From: an uncultured Lachnospiraceae bacterium
GTDB lineage: Bacteria > Bacillota > Clostridia > Lachnospirales > Lachnospiraceae
Assembly: GCA_910587935.1 (NCBI GenBank)
Contig: CAJUNP010000035.1
Location: forward strand, 1-28,256
Length of the DNA: 28,256 nt
Reading direction: 5' to 3'
The translations under genes were made by a program, and so were the position numbers. Of the stretch, positions 1 through 6,855 are shown piece after piece; positions within the stretch are counted from its first letter, which is position 1, and every line of letters starts with the position of its first letter. The notes beneath the pieces are model-generated. The model ran no database searches. It had not been told where the DNA came from and was given only the letters and a program-made list of their open reading frames with translations.

Positions 1-1
1 A

Positions 2-33
2 CAGGCATTATGCGGCCTGCAAGAATTTTTTTC
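2..33 (+). terminator. Possible terminator of a gene upstream of the window
   Basis: A five-base stem (CAGGC at 2-6, GCCTG at 15-19) is followed, after a short A-rich gap, by a run of seven T at 26-32. The stem is short and the gap to the T run is longer than usual, so this is a weak candidate for the terminator of whatever gene lies left of the window. Confidence 0.3.
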
Positions 34-73
34 TTATTCAACTGTCAAACTCCCGTATTTACTGAAATTAAAC

Positions 74-110
74 AAAAACATTCAAAAAATGATTAAAACA
101 TTCAAAAATG
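74..110 (+). promoter_or_regulatory. AraC-type direct repeat upstream of the isomerase/kinase operon
   Basis: Two nearly identical copies of ACATTCAAAAA(A)TG start at 78 and 98, a 20-base period of about two DNA turns, and end just before the -35 box at 113. Paired direct repeats abutting the -35 are the usual arrangement for AraC-family activators. A related motif (ACGGTCAAAAAATG) precedes the second sensor-kinase gene at 13004-13017, which suggests a shared regulator. The assignment to an AraC-type protein is inference. Confidence 0.4.
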
Positions 111-112
111 TA

Positions 113-141
113 TTGAAAAAGCGTGTCAGAAATGGTAGGAT
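113..141 (+). promoter_or_regulatory. Sigma-A promoter of the isomerase/kinase operon
   Basis: TTGAAA (113-118), a 17-base spacer, then TAGGAT (136-141), with TG at 133-134 giving an extended -10 element. The -10 matches consensus at four of six bases, so the promoter is probably weak without an activator. That fits the direct repeat lying immediately upstream. The first gene starts at 190 behind AGGAGG at 178-183. Confidence 0.5.
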
Positions 142-189
142 ACAATTATAAAGTCACAGAAAAGATCAGATTTCAACAGGAGGAATTCC

Positions 190-891
190 ATGAAAACAAG
201 GCTGAAGGCTCCGTTTTTTGAAGTGGGAGTTAAAAACTATATTTATGGGGACGACGTACTGAAACTGGCGCAGGCAGCGGATCAGGCGGCCGTAAAATAT
301 GATATTGACGTAATTTTTCTGGCGCCTTACGTGGATATCCGAAGAATTTCCGAGAATACGGAACGGCTTATCGTATTTGCGCCGTATATGGATACCCTGC
401 GGCCGGGCCGGGGAATGGCGGACGTTCTGCCGGAAGCGGTTCATGCTGCAGGAGCCGAAGGAGTTGTAATCAATCATTGTGAAAGACCTATGACGCTTCC
501 TGCAATCCGGGAGACGATCCGGAGGGCCGGGGAACTGGATATGCTCTCCTTTGCCTGTGCCGATACGATTGCGGAAGCAAAAGCCATTGCACACTTTAAG
601 CCTGATATTATCAATCCGGAACCTGCGGAACTGATCGGCACAGACTCCGGCAGCAGCGAAGATTTTATCAGGGAATCCATACGGGCGGTGAAAAGTATTG
701 ATCCGCATATTCTGGTGGAACAGGCGGCCGGTATCCGTACCGGAGAGCAGGTATACCGGAATATTATTCTGGGAGCGGACGGCGTGGGAGCGGCTTCAGG
801 AATTGTGAACGCAGAGGATCCCCTGGCTAAAGTGGAAGAAATGATAAGAAGCGCCAGAATGGCGTATAATGACAGGGAGGTACAGGGATGA
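190..891 (+). CDS. Triose-phosphate-isomerase-like protein (archaeal-type TIM family)
   Basis: A 233-residue protein of the short, archaeal-like triose-phosphate isomerase family, a (beta/alpha)8 barrel that interconverts phosphorylated aldose and ketose. Catalytic positions are recognisable: Lys15 in GVKNY, His96 in VVINHCER, Glu144 in NPEPAELIG, and the phosphate-binding loop GADGVGAASGIV near the C-terminus. The Asn normally two residues before the catalytic Lys (NxK) is Gly13 here, so the substrate may not be glyceraldehyde phosphate. The start follows AGGAGG at 178-183 with a 6-base spacing. It is the first gene of an operon with a YjbQ-like protein, a sugar isomerase and a sugar kinase, and its stop overlaps the next start (ATGA). 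TIM paralogues acting on tetrulose phosphates are known from erythritol pathways (EryH in Brucella), so a specialised sugar-phosphate isomerase is the best inference. A housekeeping TpiA is unlikely in this context. Confidence 0.85.
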   Translation: MKTRLKAPFFEVGVKNYIYGDDVLKLAQAADQAAVKYDIDVIFLAPYVDIRRISENTERLIVFAPYMDTLRPGRGMADVLPEAVHAAGAEGVVINHCERPMTLPAIRETIRRAGELDMLSFACADTIAEAKAIAHFKPDIINPEPAELIGTDSGSSEDFIRESIRAVKSIDPHILVEQAAGIRTGEQVYRNIILGADGVGAASGIVNAEDPLAKVEEMIRSARMAYNDREVQG

Positions 892-1385
892 AGGTTTACA
901 GAGAAGTTTTTGAAGTACAGTCAACAGGCATGCGGCCTACGTTTCACACAGTGACCGACAGGGTACGGGAGATAGTGGAAAGATCAGGTGTTAAGGATGG
1001 TATTTGTGTGATATACTCCCATCATACCACCTGCTCGGTGATGATTCAGGAATGCTCCTTTGATACGACTTACACAGGACTGGAGTATTTGCAGCAGGAT
1101 CTGTGGGACATTATGGAAAAAATAATACCCACATGCCGGGTAGAGGGGCAGTATATGCATCCGGGTCCCAAGTTAACGGAATTCTCCAAAGAACATGGAG
1201 AAGATAAGCCCGAAACCTTAAACACCGACGGACATCTGCGCTCGGCGCTTCTGGGAAGAAGCGAAACCGTTGTGCTGGCGGACGGCAGGCTGGATCTGGG
1301 CAGTTTCGGTCATATTTATTTTGTGGATTTTGATCAGACCCGCGCAAGGACAAGACAGGTACAGGTACAGATTATCGGCGAATAG
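888..1385 (+). CDS. YjbQ/UPF0047 family protein
   Basis: A 165-residue protein of the YjbQ (UPF0047) family. The family signature is clear: YSHHTTCS around residues 44-50, where SxHTS/TxS is conserved, then NTDGHLRSALLGRSE and the C-terminal LGSFGHIYFVDFD followed by a basic stretch and QVQIIG. The family is usually about 130-140 residues; the extra length lies in the middle, around residues 75-105. E. coli YjbQ was reported to supply weak thiamine-phosphate synthase activity, but the real role of the family is not settled. Here it is translationally coupled to the TIM-like gene (ATGA overlap, GGGAGG upstream) and sits before a sugar isomerase and kinase. This suggests a step in sugar-phosphate metabolism rather than thiamine synthesis. 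Family assignment is firm; function is open. Confidence 0.85.
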   Translation: MKVYREVFEVQSTGMRPTFHTVTDRVREIVERSGVKDGICVIYSHHTTCSVMIQECSFDTTYTGLEYLQQDLWDIMEKIIPTCRVEGQYMHPGPKLTEFSKEHGEDKPETLNTDGHLRSALLGRSETVVLADGRLDLGSFGHIYFVDFDQTRARTRQVQVQIIGE

Positions 1386-1442
1386 CGTGAAGAGAATTTC
1401 TAAGGCTTCACGCTTGAAAAACGCAAAAAACAGCGTTTTTCA
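1385..1442 (+). promoter_or_regulatory. Two tandem RNA hairpins between yjbQ-like and isomerase genes
   Basis: The 96-base gap holds two perfect inverted repeats back to back. The first is GCGTGAAG (1385-1392) with CTTCACGC (1406-1413). The second is TGAAAAACGC (1415-1424) with GCGTTTTTCA (1433-1442). Neither is followed by a clean T run, although the second ends in five T inside the stem. They may be an intra-operon attenuator, a partial terminator or an mRNA processing/stability element that sets a different level for the upstream pair and the isomerase/kinase pair. Confidence 0.5.
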
Positions 1443-1481
1443 TTTGCATTTGAACAGCTAAAAGCGGCATGGAGGGTTAAG

Positions 1482-2885
1482 ATGAAAGAGCGGAACAGAA
1501 AACCGAGAATCGGTTTATTGGGATTAATGACGGACGGATATGAAGCAACATTTCCCGGAATTATGGAAAAACAGAAGAAGTATGCCCGATCCCTTGCCGG
1601 TATGTATCCGGATGAAGTGGAAGTAATATTTCAGGAGATCGGCGCCAACCGGGAAAGTATAGAAAAAATTACGGCGGATTACAATGCGGCGGGAATCGAC
1701 GGAATTCTCATTGTTCTCCTTGCTTATTCCCAGGGGGCCTGGCTGTTAAAGGCTATGCAGAATAACAGGCTTCCGGTAGCGGTGGCAGTGCTCCAGACAG
1801 ACGATGCGGTGCGGCCGGACTTTGAAGAATTTGAACTGACGATCAATCAGGGAATTCACGGGGCCCAGGATAACTGCAATATACTGATGCGTCTGGGGAT
1901 TCCTTATCAGGTGTATGCGGGAAGCCGTTTTTCGGAAGAGTTCCACCGGTTTCTTGTGGATTTTGCGAGAGCCTGCAAAGCGAGAACCGCGCTGCAGCAT
2001 ATGCGTATCGGAACCATGGGACGCATGCAGGGAATGGGAGATATTCTGACGGATGAGATGCAGCTTTTTGCAAAGCTCGGCGTGGAAATATGCCATGACG
2101 ACTTGGGGTGCGTATATTCGCAGATGCAGGCGCTTACGGATGAGGAAGTGAAAGCCGTGACAGCGGCGGACAGAGAAGAATTTCAGATAGATCCCAAACT
2201 GACGGAAGAAAGTCATGAGACTGCCGTCCGGGAATATCTGGGATTTAAAAAATATTTGGAAGCAGGCGCATACGACGGCTTCACGGCTCATTTTGACATG
2301 TTCGGACAGGATGGAAGATTCCGGCAGCTTCCGCTGTATGCGGCATCGAAGCTGATGGGAGAAGGATACGGCTATGCGGCCGAGGGCGATATAATCTGTG
2401 CGGCAATGGTCCGTGCGGCTCATGAACTCAGCGGCGCACCGGCCGGTTTTACCGAAATGTACATGATGGATGAAGGAAGCGCTTCGATTCTGTTCTGCCA
2501 TGCGGGAGAAGGCAATTATAAAATGGCGGAGCGTACAAAGAAGCCCCGCCTGATCGACCGGTATTTGGGGGAAGGCGGATTGGAAAATCCCCCCACCATC
2601 ATGTTTGTGCCAAGGAAAGGAAGGGCTACGTTAGTCAGTCTTGTTTCCGTTACGGGAGACCGTTTCCGTCTGGTTGTTTCCAAGGGTGAAATGTTAGACA
2701 AGGAAGATCTGAAACGGTGCGAAATGCCTTATTTCTTTTTCCGCCCGGATACCGGCGTCAAAAATTGTGTGCAGGCATGGCTGAAGCAGGGAGGCACCCA
2801 TCATGAGGTCATTTGTCTGGGAGATGTGGCCGAACGGTGGAAAATGCTCTGCGAGATGTCAGGAATCGAATATACGGAGGTTTAA
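1482..2885 (+). CDS. L-arabinose/L-fucose isomerase family sugar isomerase
   Basis: A 467-residue protein of the L-arabinose/L-fucose isomerase superfamily, which interconverts an aldose and its ketose with a divalent metal. By alignment from memory with E. coli AraA (Glu306, Glu333, His350, His450), the metal and catalytic residues correspond to Glu301 (YAAEGD), Glu325 (FTEMY), His340 (FCHAGEGN) and His441 (GGTHHEV). The length is slightly below AraA (about 500), and the N-terminal domain (IGLLGLMTDGYEATFPG) is divergent, so the substrate may be a sugar other than arabinose. GGAGGG lies 6 bases before the ATG. The FGGY kinase gene starts one base after its stop, so the isomerase product is probably the kinase substrate. 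No arabinose-specific ribulose-phosphate epimerase (AraD) is visible nearby, which weakens a simple AraA call. Confidence 0.85.
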   Translation: MKERNRKPRIGLLGLMTDGYEATFPGIMEKQKKYARSLAGMYPDEVEVIFQEIGANRESIEKITADYNAAGIDGILIVLLAYSQGAWLLKAMQNNRLPVAVAVLQTDDAVRPDFEEFELTINQGIHGAQDNCNILMRLGIPYQVYAGSRFSEEFHRFLVDFARACKARTALQHMRIGTMGRMQGMGDILTDEMQLFAKLGVEICHDDLGCVYSQMQALTDEEVKAVTAADREEFQIDPKLTEESHETAVREYLGFKKYLEAGAYDGFTAHFDMFGQDGRFRQLPLYAASKLMGEGYGYAAEGDIICAAMVRAAHELSGAPAGFTEMYMMDEGSASILFCHAGEGNYKMAERTKKPRLIDRYLGEGGLENPPTIMFVPRKGRATLVSLVSVTGDRFRLVVSKGEMLDKEDLKRCEMPYFFFRPDTGVKNCVQAWLKQGGTHHEVICLGDVAERWKMLCEMSGIEYTEV

Positions 2886-2886
2886 A

Positions 2887-4386
2887 GTGAAAAAGACAGA
2901 CTCTCTTTATCTTACAATCGACGTGGGAACTACGGCGGTGAAGGTATGCGCCGTAACGGAAGATTTTAACATTCTCGCCTGTAAAAAAAGGGAATATCAG
3001 GTGCATACGGAAGGCAAAAACGTAACCATACCCGCTGAAGAATACTGGAAGTATACAAAAGAAGGTATCCGCATGGTAACGGAAGAATACGGCGGGGAGT
3101 CTGTCGCAGGAATTACGGTTACGACGCAGGGAGAAACCCTGATTCCCGTAAATGAACAGGGAGAACCCGTATACGATGCGGTGGTATGGCTGGACGGACG
3201 CGCTGGAGAACAGGCGGACGAAATTAACCGGCTGATCGGAAGAGAAGAATTCTATAAAAGGACCGGAGTTCCGGAATGTAATGAATTATGTCCTGTCAGT
3301 AAGCTTCTGTGGTTTATGGAAAAGGAGCCGGAGATTTATGATAAAACCAGATATTTTCTTTTATTGGAGGATTATATCATTTTCAGACTGACGGGGCATA
3401 CGGTTACGGAAAAGTCGCTGCTTTCCACAACGGGGTATTTTGATATAATACAGGACTGTGTGTGGAATGACATCCTGGAAAAAATCGGGTTTGATGTAAA
3501 TAAGATACCGCGGGCGTCAGACTGCGGCGAGATCGTTGCAGGGGTCGCCGAAAATGCGGCGCAGGAGCTGGGACTGTTAAAAAACACGCCTGTGGTGACG
3601 GGGGCTATGGACCAGGTCTGCGGTGCGATCGGAGCGGGAAACAGCGCTCCGGGTATGTTGACGGAAACCACCGGAACGGCTTTGTGTATCGGAAAGACCG
3701 TTGCCAAAATGCCCGTAAATCCCGATTATCCGGTTCCTGTTTACAGGCATTACAGAAAAGATCTGCAGCTTTTGCTTCCGGTCTGCATGACAGCGGGAAT
3801 GGCGCTGAAGTGGTTTAAAGATACTTTCTGTGAAAAAGAAGAGGAAGAGGCGGAGCGTACGGGCCGGGATGTGTATGATTTGTTAAATGATCTTGCAAAA
3901 GAATCGCCGGAGCTGGCAGGCGGGATGCTTATGCTTCCGTATCTGGCGGGCTCCTTACAGCCGCGCCAGAATCCGGAGTTCAGAGGCGGATTTCTGGGAG
4001 TGGGACTGGACAGCCGCAAATGTGATTTTGTCAGGGCGCTGATGGAAGGCGTAAGCTATATGCTAAAAGAAAATTTGCAGCTGTTAGAGCAGTTGGGCGG
4101 TTCGGGTAACGGCTTTATCATATCTATGGGCGGAGGAGCCCGGAGCCATATATGGTGCCGGATTAAAGCCGATGTGACGGGCCTTGAGGTTCGAACCTTA
4201 AAGGAAAGTGAAACCGCATCCCTGGGAGCGGCGGTATTGTGCTCCCTGGGTCTTGGAAAGAAAAATCTTCCGCTGCAGACCGAAACGGCAGCTGACAAAA
4301 TATACAAACCCCGAAAGGAAGCGCTTAAGAAATATCAGGAAGGCTACGAGCGTTATGTTTGCCTTTTAGACAGAGTAATAGGATAG
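2887..4386 (+). CDS. FGGY-family carbohydrate kinase (xylulokinase-like)
   Basis: A 499-residue FGGY kinase, which phosphorylates a sugar (usually a ketose or polyol) with ATP in the cytoplasm. Visible signatures are the first phosphate-binding loop IDVGTTAVKV near residues 11-20, VVWLDGRAGEQ around residue 100, Asp242 in GAMDQVCGAIGAGN as the likely catalytic base, TETTGTALCIG, and the second phosphate loop SMGGGARSHIWCRIKADVTG. I chose the GTG at 2887 because GGAGG (2876-2880) lies 6 bases upstream and the IDVGTT motif then sits at the normal distance. An in-frame ATG at 2803 would add 28 non-homologous residues overlapping the isomerase gene. It is the last gene of the operon. The general family looks closest to xylulokinase; the actual sugar cannot be read from sequence alone. 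Confidence 0.9.
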   Translation: MKKTDSLYLTIDVGTTAVKVCAVTEDFNILACKKREYQVHTEGKNVTIPAEEYWKYTKEGIRMVTEEYGGESVAGITVTTQGETLIPVNEQGEPVYDAVVWLDGRAGEQADEINRLIGREEFYKRTGVPECNELCPVSKLLWFMEKEPEIYDKTRYFLLLEDYIIFRLTGHTVTEKSLLSTTGYFDIIQDCVWNDILEKIGFDVNKIPRASDCGEIVAGVAENAAQELGLLKNTPVVTGAMDQVCGAIGAGNSAPGMLTETTGTALCIGKTVAKMPVNPDYPVPVYRHYRKDLQLLLPVCMTAGMALKWFKDTFCEKEEEEAERTGRDVYDLLNDLAKESPELAGGMLMLPYLAGSLQPRQNPEFRGGFLGVGLDSRKCDFVRALMEGVSYMLKENLQLLEQLGGSGNGFIISMGGGARSHIWCRIKADVTGLEVRTLKESETASLGAAVLCSLGLGKKNLPLQTETAADKIYKPRKEALKKYQEGYERYVCLLDRVIG

Positions 4387-4412
4387 AGTTTCTGCGTTTT
4401 TCAGGTAACCGA

Positions 4413-4443
4413 TTGAAAGAAATCTGCCGATAAAATATATAAC
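4413..4443 (+). promoter_or_regulatory. Promoter of the acidic coiled-coil gene
   Basis: TTGAAA at 4413-4418 is followed 17-19 bases later by the overlapping -10 candidates TATATA (4436-4441) and TATAAC (4438-4443). Just downstream, GGAAAA and TTTTCC flank GGA (4455-4469), a small inverted repeat that could be an operator or a leader hairpin. The gene starts at 4494. Confidence 0.5.
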
Positions 4444-4493
4444 TTATAGAAGCGGGAAAAGGATTTTCCAGTGACATTCAGGGAGGATGGACT

Positions 4494-5309
4494 ATGAGTA
4501 TGATGATTGGCGGAGTGAATTCCAATGTAAGAAGGATGACATTAAAAAAAGCGGACGGAACCGTAGTCGGGACAGTCAGCGTAAGCAAGCCTAAAAATGC
4601 GGGTACAAAGAAAAAGCGTTTAGCATACAATTTTAAAGAGATTTCCAATTTGATTATGCAGACAAGAACGTCTGTGAATGCGGGGCAGGTTGTATCCAGA
4701 GCGTTTTCACAGGTGGTAACTCTGCGTCTAAAACACCGGACCGGCCAGTATGACGACAGAGAAATCCGGAATGCAATTATTCATGCGGAGCAGATGGCGA
4801 GAATCGCCAAAAAACGGATGAAACATTTGCAGGAGGAAGAAAGCGCTAAAAAGCATGGCGGCGTCTGTCAGGCGGAGTTGGACGAAGAACTGCAGGAGCT
4901 GGAACTGGAAAGCTGCGAAAGTGACAGTGAGTTTGGCCTCAGCGAGGAAGAACTGAAAGAGTTAATGCAGGAGCTTCATGAGGAAATGCAGGATCTGGAG
5001 GAACTGGCAGAAGATATGACGGAGGAGCCCGGCCTGGAAGAACTCTCCGAAGAGATGATGCTGACCGTCAGACGGGAGATGGATCCGGAGGATTTGGAAC
5101 TTTTAAAGAAAAAACACAGAGCCGAAGAGCTCCGGGAAATTATGGAAGCCGATATGAAATATCTGCGGGCGGTATTTGAAAAGCTTGCAAAAGAAAAACA
5201 GGAGAATTCCAGCGGCGTTTCTTTAGAGCTTGGAGGAATGGAGATACCGGTGGAAATGACGGAAGCGCCGGTGGCTATGGAAGGCGGCGGGATGGATGTA
5301 TCGGTCTGA
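4494..5309 (+). CDS. Acidic coiled-coil protein of unknown function
   Basis: I do not recognise a family for this 271-residue protein. It has no signal peptide or membrane segment. Three parts are visible: a basic N-terminal third (residues 1-115, with KKADGT, AGTKKKRLAYNFKEISNLI and many Lys/Arg), a strongly acidic, Leu- and Glu-rich helical middle (about 120-235) with heptad-like spacing typical of coiled coils, and a Gly/Met/Pro/Val-rich tail. Only two Cys are obvious. The start has GGGAGG upstream and its own promoter, so it is probably transcribed separately from the sugar operon and from the MATE gene. The charge split suggests a nucleic-acid or protein-binding adaptor, but this is speculative. 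It may be a lineage-specific conserved hypothetical. Confidence 0.7.
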   Translation: MSMMIGGVNSNVRRMTLKKADGTVVGTVSVSKPKNAGTKKKRLAYNFKEISNLIMQTRTSVNAGQVVSRAFSQVVTLRLKHRTGQYDDREIRNAIIHAEQMARIAKKRMKHLQEEESAKKHGGVCQAELDEELQELELESCESDSEFGLSEEELKELMQELHEEMQDLEELAEDMTEEPGLEELSEEMMLTVRREMDPEDLELLKKKHRAEELREIMEADMKYLRAVFEKLAKEKQENSSGVSLELGGMEIPVEMTEAPVAMEGGGMDVSV

Positions 5310-5336
5310 AGAGAGGGTAACGATGTCAAAACATAA

Positions 5337-5365
5337 TTGAAATACAGCGCAGGAATGTGTATAAT
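5337..5365 (+). promoter_or_regulatory. Strong sigma-A promoter of the MATE gene
   Basis: TTGAAA (5337-5342), exactly 17 bases, then a perfect TATAAT (5360-5365). It lies in the 94-base gap after the coiled-coil gene and should drive the MATE transporter independently. This is the best consensus promoter in the window. Confidence 0.75.
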
Positions 5366-5403
5366 TATCATAATTAACACACAACAGCCGGGAGATGACA
5401 CAA

Positions 5404-6792
5404 ATGGCGCACGTACCCTCCAATGCCATAAAAACACAAAATAATCATACAAAAGACATGACGGCAGGAAATCCCTATTCGCTGATGCTGGGATTTGCCC
5501 TGCCCATTTTTCTGAGCCAGGTATTCCAACAGTTATACAATACGGCGGACGCTTTCATTGTGGGTCGGTTTTTAGGAACTAACGCTTTGGCGGCCGTTAC
5601 CTCGTCGGGCACCCTTATTTTTTTACTGATCAGCTTCTTTATGGGAACCGCTATGGGAGGCGGAGTCGTTATTTCCAGATATTTCGGCGCCGGCGATAAG
5701 GAACAGGTGTCCCGCGGCGTTCATACGATTATGGCGTTTGGCATAGTAAGCGGCCTGATCCTTACGGTAGTCGGAGTTGCGTTTACTCCGACCTTTCTTG
5801 TGTGGATGCAGACGGACCCGGAAGTGATGCCGGAAGCGGTGGAGTATTTCCGCTATTATTTTCTGGGAGCCCTTGCCATGGTTATGTACAATATATGCCG
5901 GAGCATCATGAATGCATTGGGGGACAGCAGAAGACCCCTGTATTATCTGATTTTTTCATCTTTATTAAACGTGGTTCTGGATCTGCTATTTATTGCCGTA
6001 TTTCGCTGGGGAGTCTGGGCTGCCGCTGTGGCGACGGTTATTTCACAGGCGGCAAGCGTGGTTTTTTGTATGATACATTTACTGCAAAAGGGAAATATCT
6101 TTACCGTGGAAATAAATAAGATTCGTTTTCACAGAGATATGCTTATGGAAATTGTCCGGTACGGACTGCCTTCCGGAGTGCAGAACTCCGTGATCGCACT
6201 GGCTAACGTGATTGTACAGTCTCAGATTAACTCTTTTGGAAAGCTGGCTATGGCGGCATACGGTACTCATGCCAAGATAGAGGGTTTTGCATTTTTGCCG
6301 ATTACCAGCTTTAATATGGCAAGCACAACGTTTATCAGCCAGAATCTTGGCGCCAGGCAGTATGACCGCGCCAAAAAGGGCGCCCGTTTCAGTATCCTTT
6401 CCGCCGTATTGATGGCGGAGGCGATCGGAGTGTGTTATTACCTTTTCGCACCGCAGCTGATCGGTTTGTTTGATCAGACTTCCGGCGTAATTTCGTTTGG
6501 CGTACAGCAGGCCCGCACCGTGGCTCTGTTTTATTTTCTGCTTGCCTTTTCCCATTCCATAGCGGCTGTATGCCGCGGCGCGGGGATGGCTTTTGTCCCC
6601 ATGTGCATTATGTTGTCTGTCTGGTGTGTGATCCGTATTGCCTACATTGCGGCGATTATGCACTGGATCGGTGAGATTCGGTATATTTACTGGGCGTATC
6701 CTCTCACCTGGGCAATCAGTTCCGTGATTTACCTGATTTATTATCTTTGTTCGGACTGGGTTCATGGCTTTGACCGGAATGTGAAGGCTTAA
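5404..6792 (+). CDS. MATE-family multidrug efflux transporter
   Basis: A 462-residue polytopic membrane protein of the multidrug and toxin extrusion family, which exports cationic drugs, dyes or metabolites using a Na+ or H+ gradient. The typical N-terminal segment is present (FALPIFLSQVFQQLYNTADAFIVGRFLG), as is the equivalent second-half repeat (VRYGLPSGVQNSVIALANVIVQSQINSFG), consistent with two six-helix bundles and twelve membrane helices. Length matches the family. I start at 5404 because GGGAG (5390-5394) is 9 bases upstream; the in-frame ATG at 5395 would touch that site and leave no spacing. It has its own promoter and no obvious regulator beside it. The substrate is not predictable. 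Confidence 0.92.
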   Translation: MAHVPSNAIKTQNNHTKDMTAGNPYSLMLGFALPIFLSQVFQQLYNTADAFIVGRFLGTNALAAVTSSGTLIFLLISFFMGTAMGGGVVISRYFGAGDKEQVSRGVHTIMAFGIVSGLILTVVGVAFTPTFLVWMQTDPEVMPEAVEYFRYYFLGALAMVMYNICRSIMNALGDSRRPLYYLIFSSLLNVVLDLLFIAVFRWGVWAAAVATVISQAASVVFCMIHLLQKGNIFTVEINKIRFHRDMLMEIVRYGLPSGVQNSVIALANVIVQSQINSFGKLAMAAYGTHAKIEGFAFLPITSFNMASTTFISQNLGARQYDRAKKGARFSILSAVLMAEAIGVCYYLFAPQLIGLFDQTSGVISFGVQQARTVALFYFLLAFSHSIAAVCRGAGMAFVPMCIMLSVWCVIRIAYIAAIMHWIGEIRYIYWAYPLTWAISSVIYLIYYLCSDWVHGFDRNVKA

Positions 6793-6855
6793 CGGAACCT
6801 GCACATTGCGATAAGCTGCTGTCTCACGTTTTCGGTATGTCCGATTATAATTGAA

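Noticed and set aside
190..891. Housekeeping triose-phosphate isomerase (tpiA)
   Set aside because: The Asn of the NxK motif is missing, the protein is of the short archaeal-like type and it sits in a sugar operon; a specialised paralogue is more likely.
888..1385. Thiamine biosynthesis role for the YjbQ-like gene
   Set aside because: No thiamine genes or TPP riboswitch are nearby, and the context is sugar catabolism.
2803..2886. Upstream in-frame ATG extending the FGGY kinase by 28 residues
   Set aside because: The extension overlaps the isomerase gene and is non-homologous; the GTG at 2887 has a well-placed GGAGG.
6793..6855. Bidirectional terminator between the convergent MATE and LacI-type genes
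   Set aside because: No stem with a T run is present in these 63 bases.
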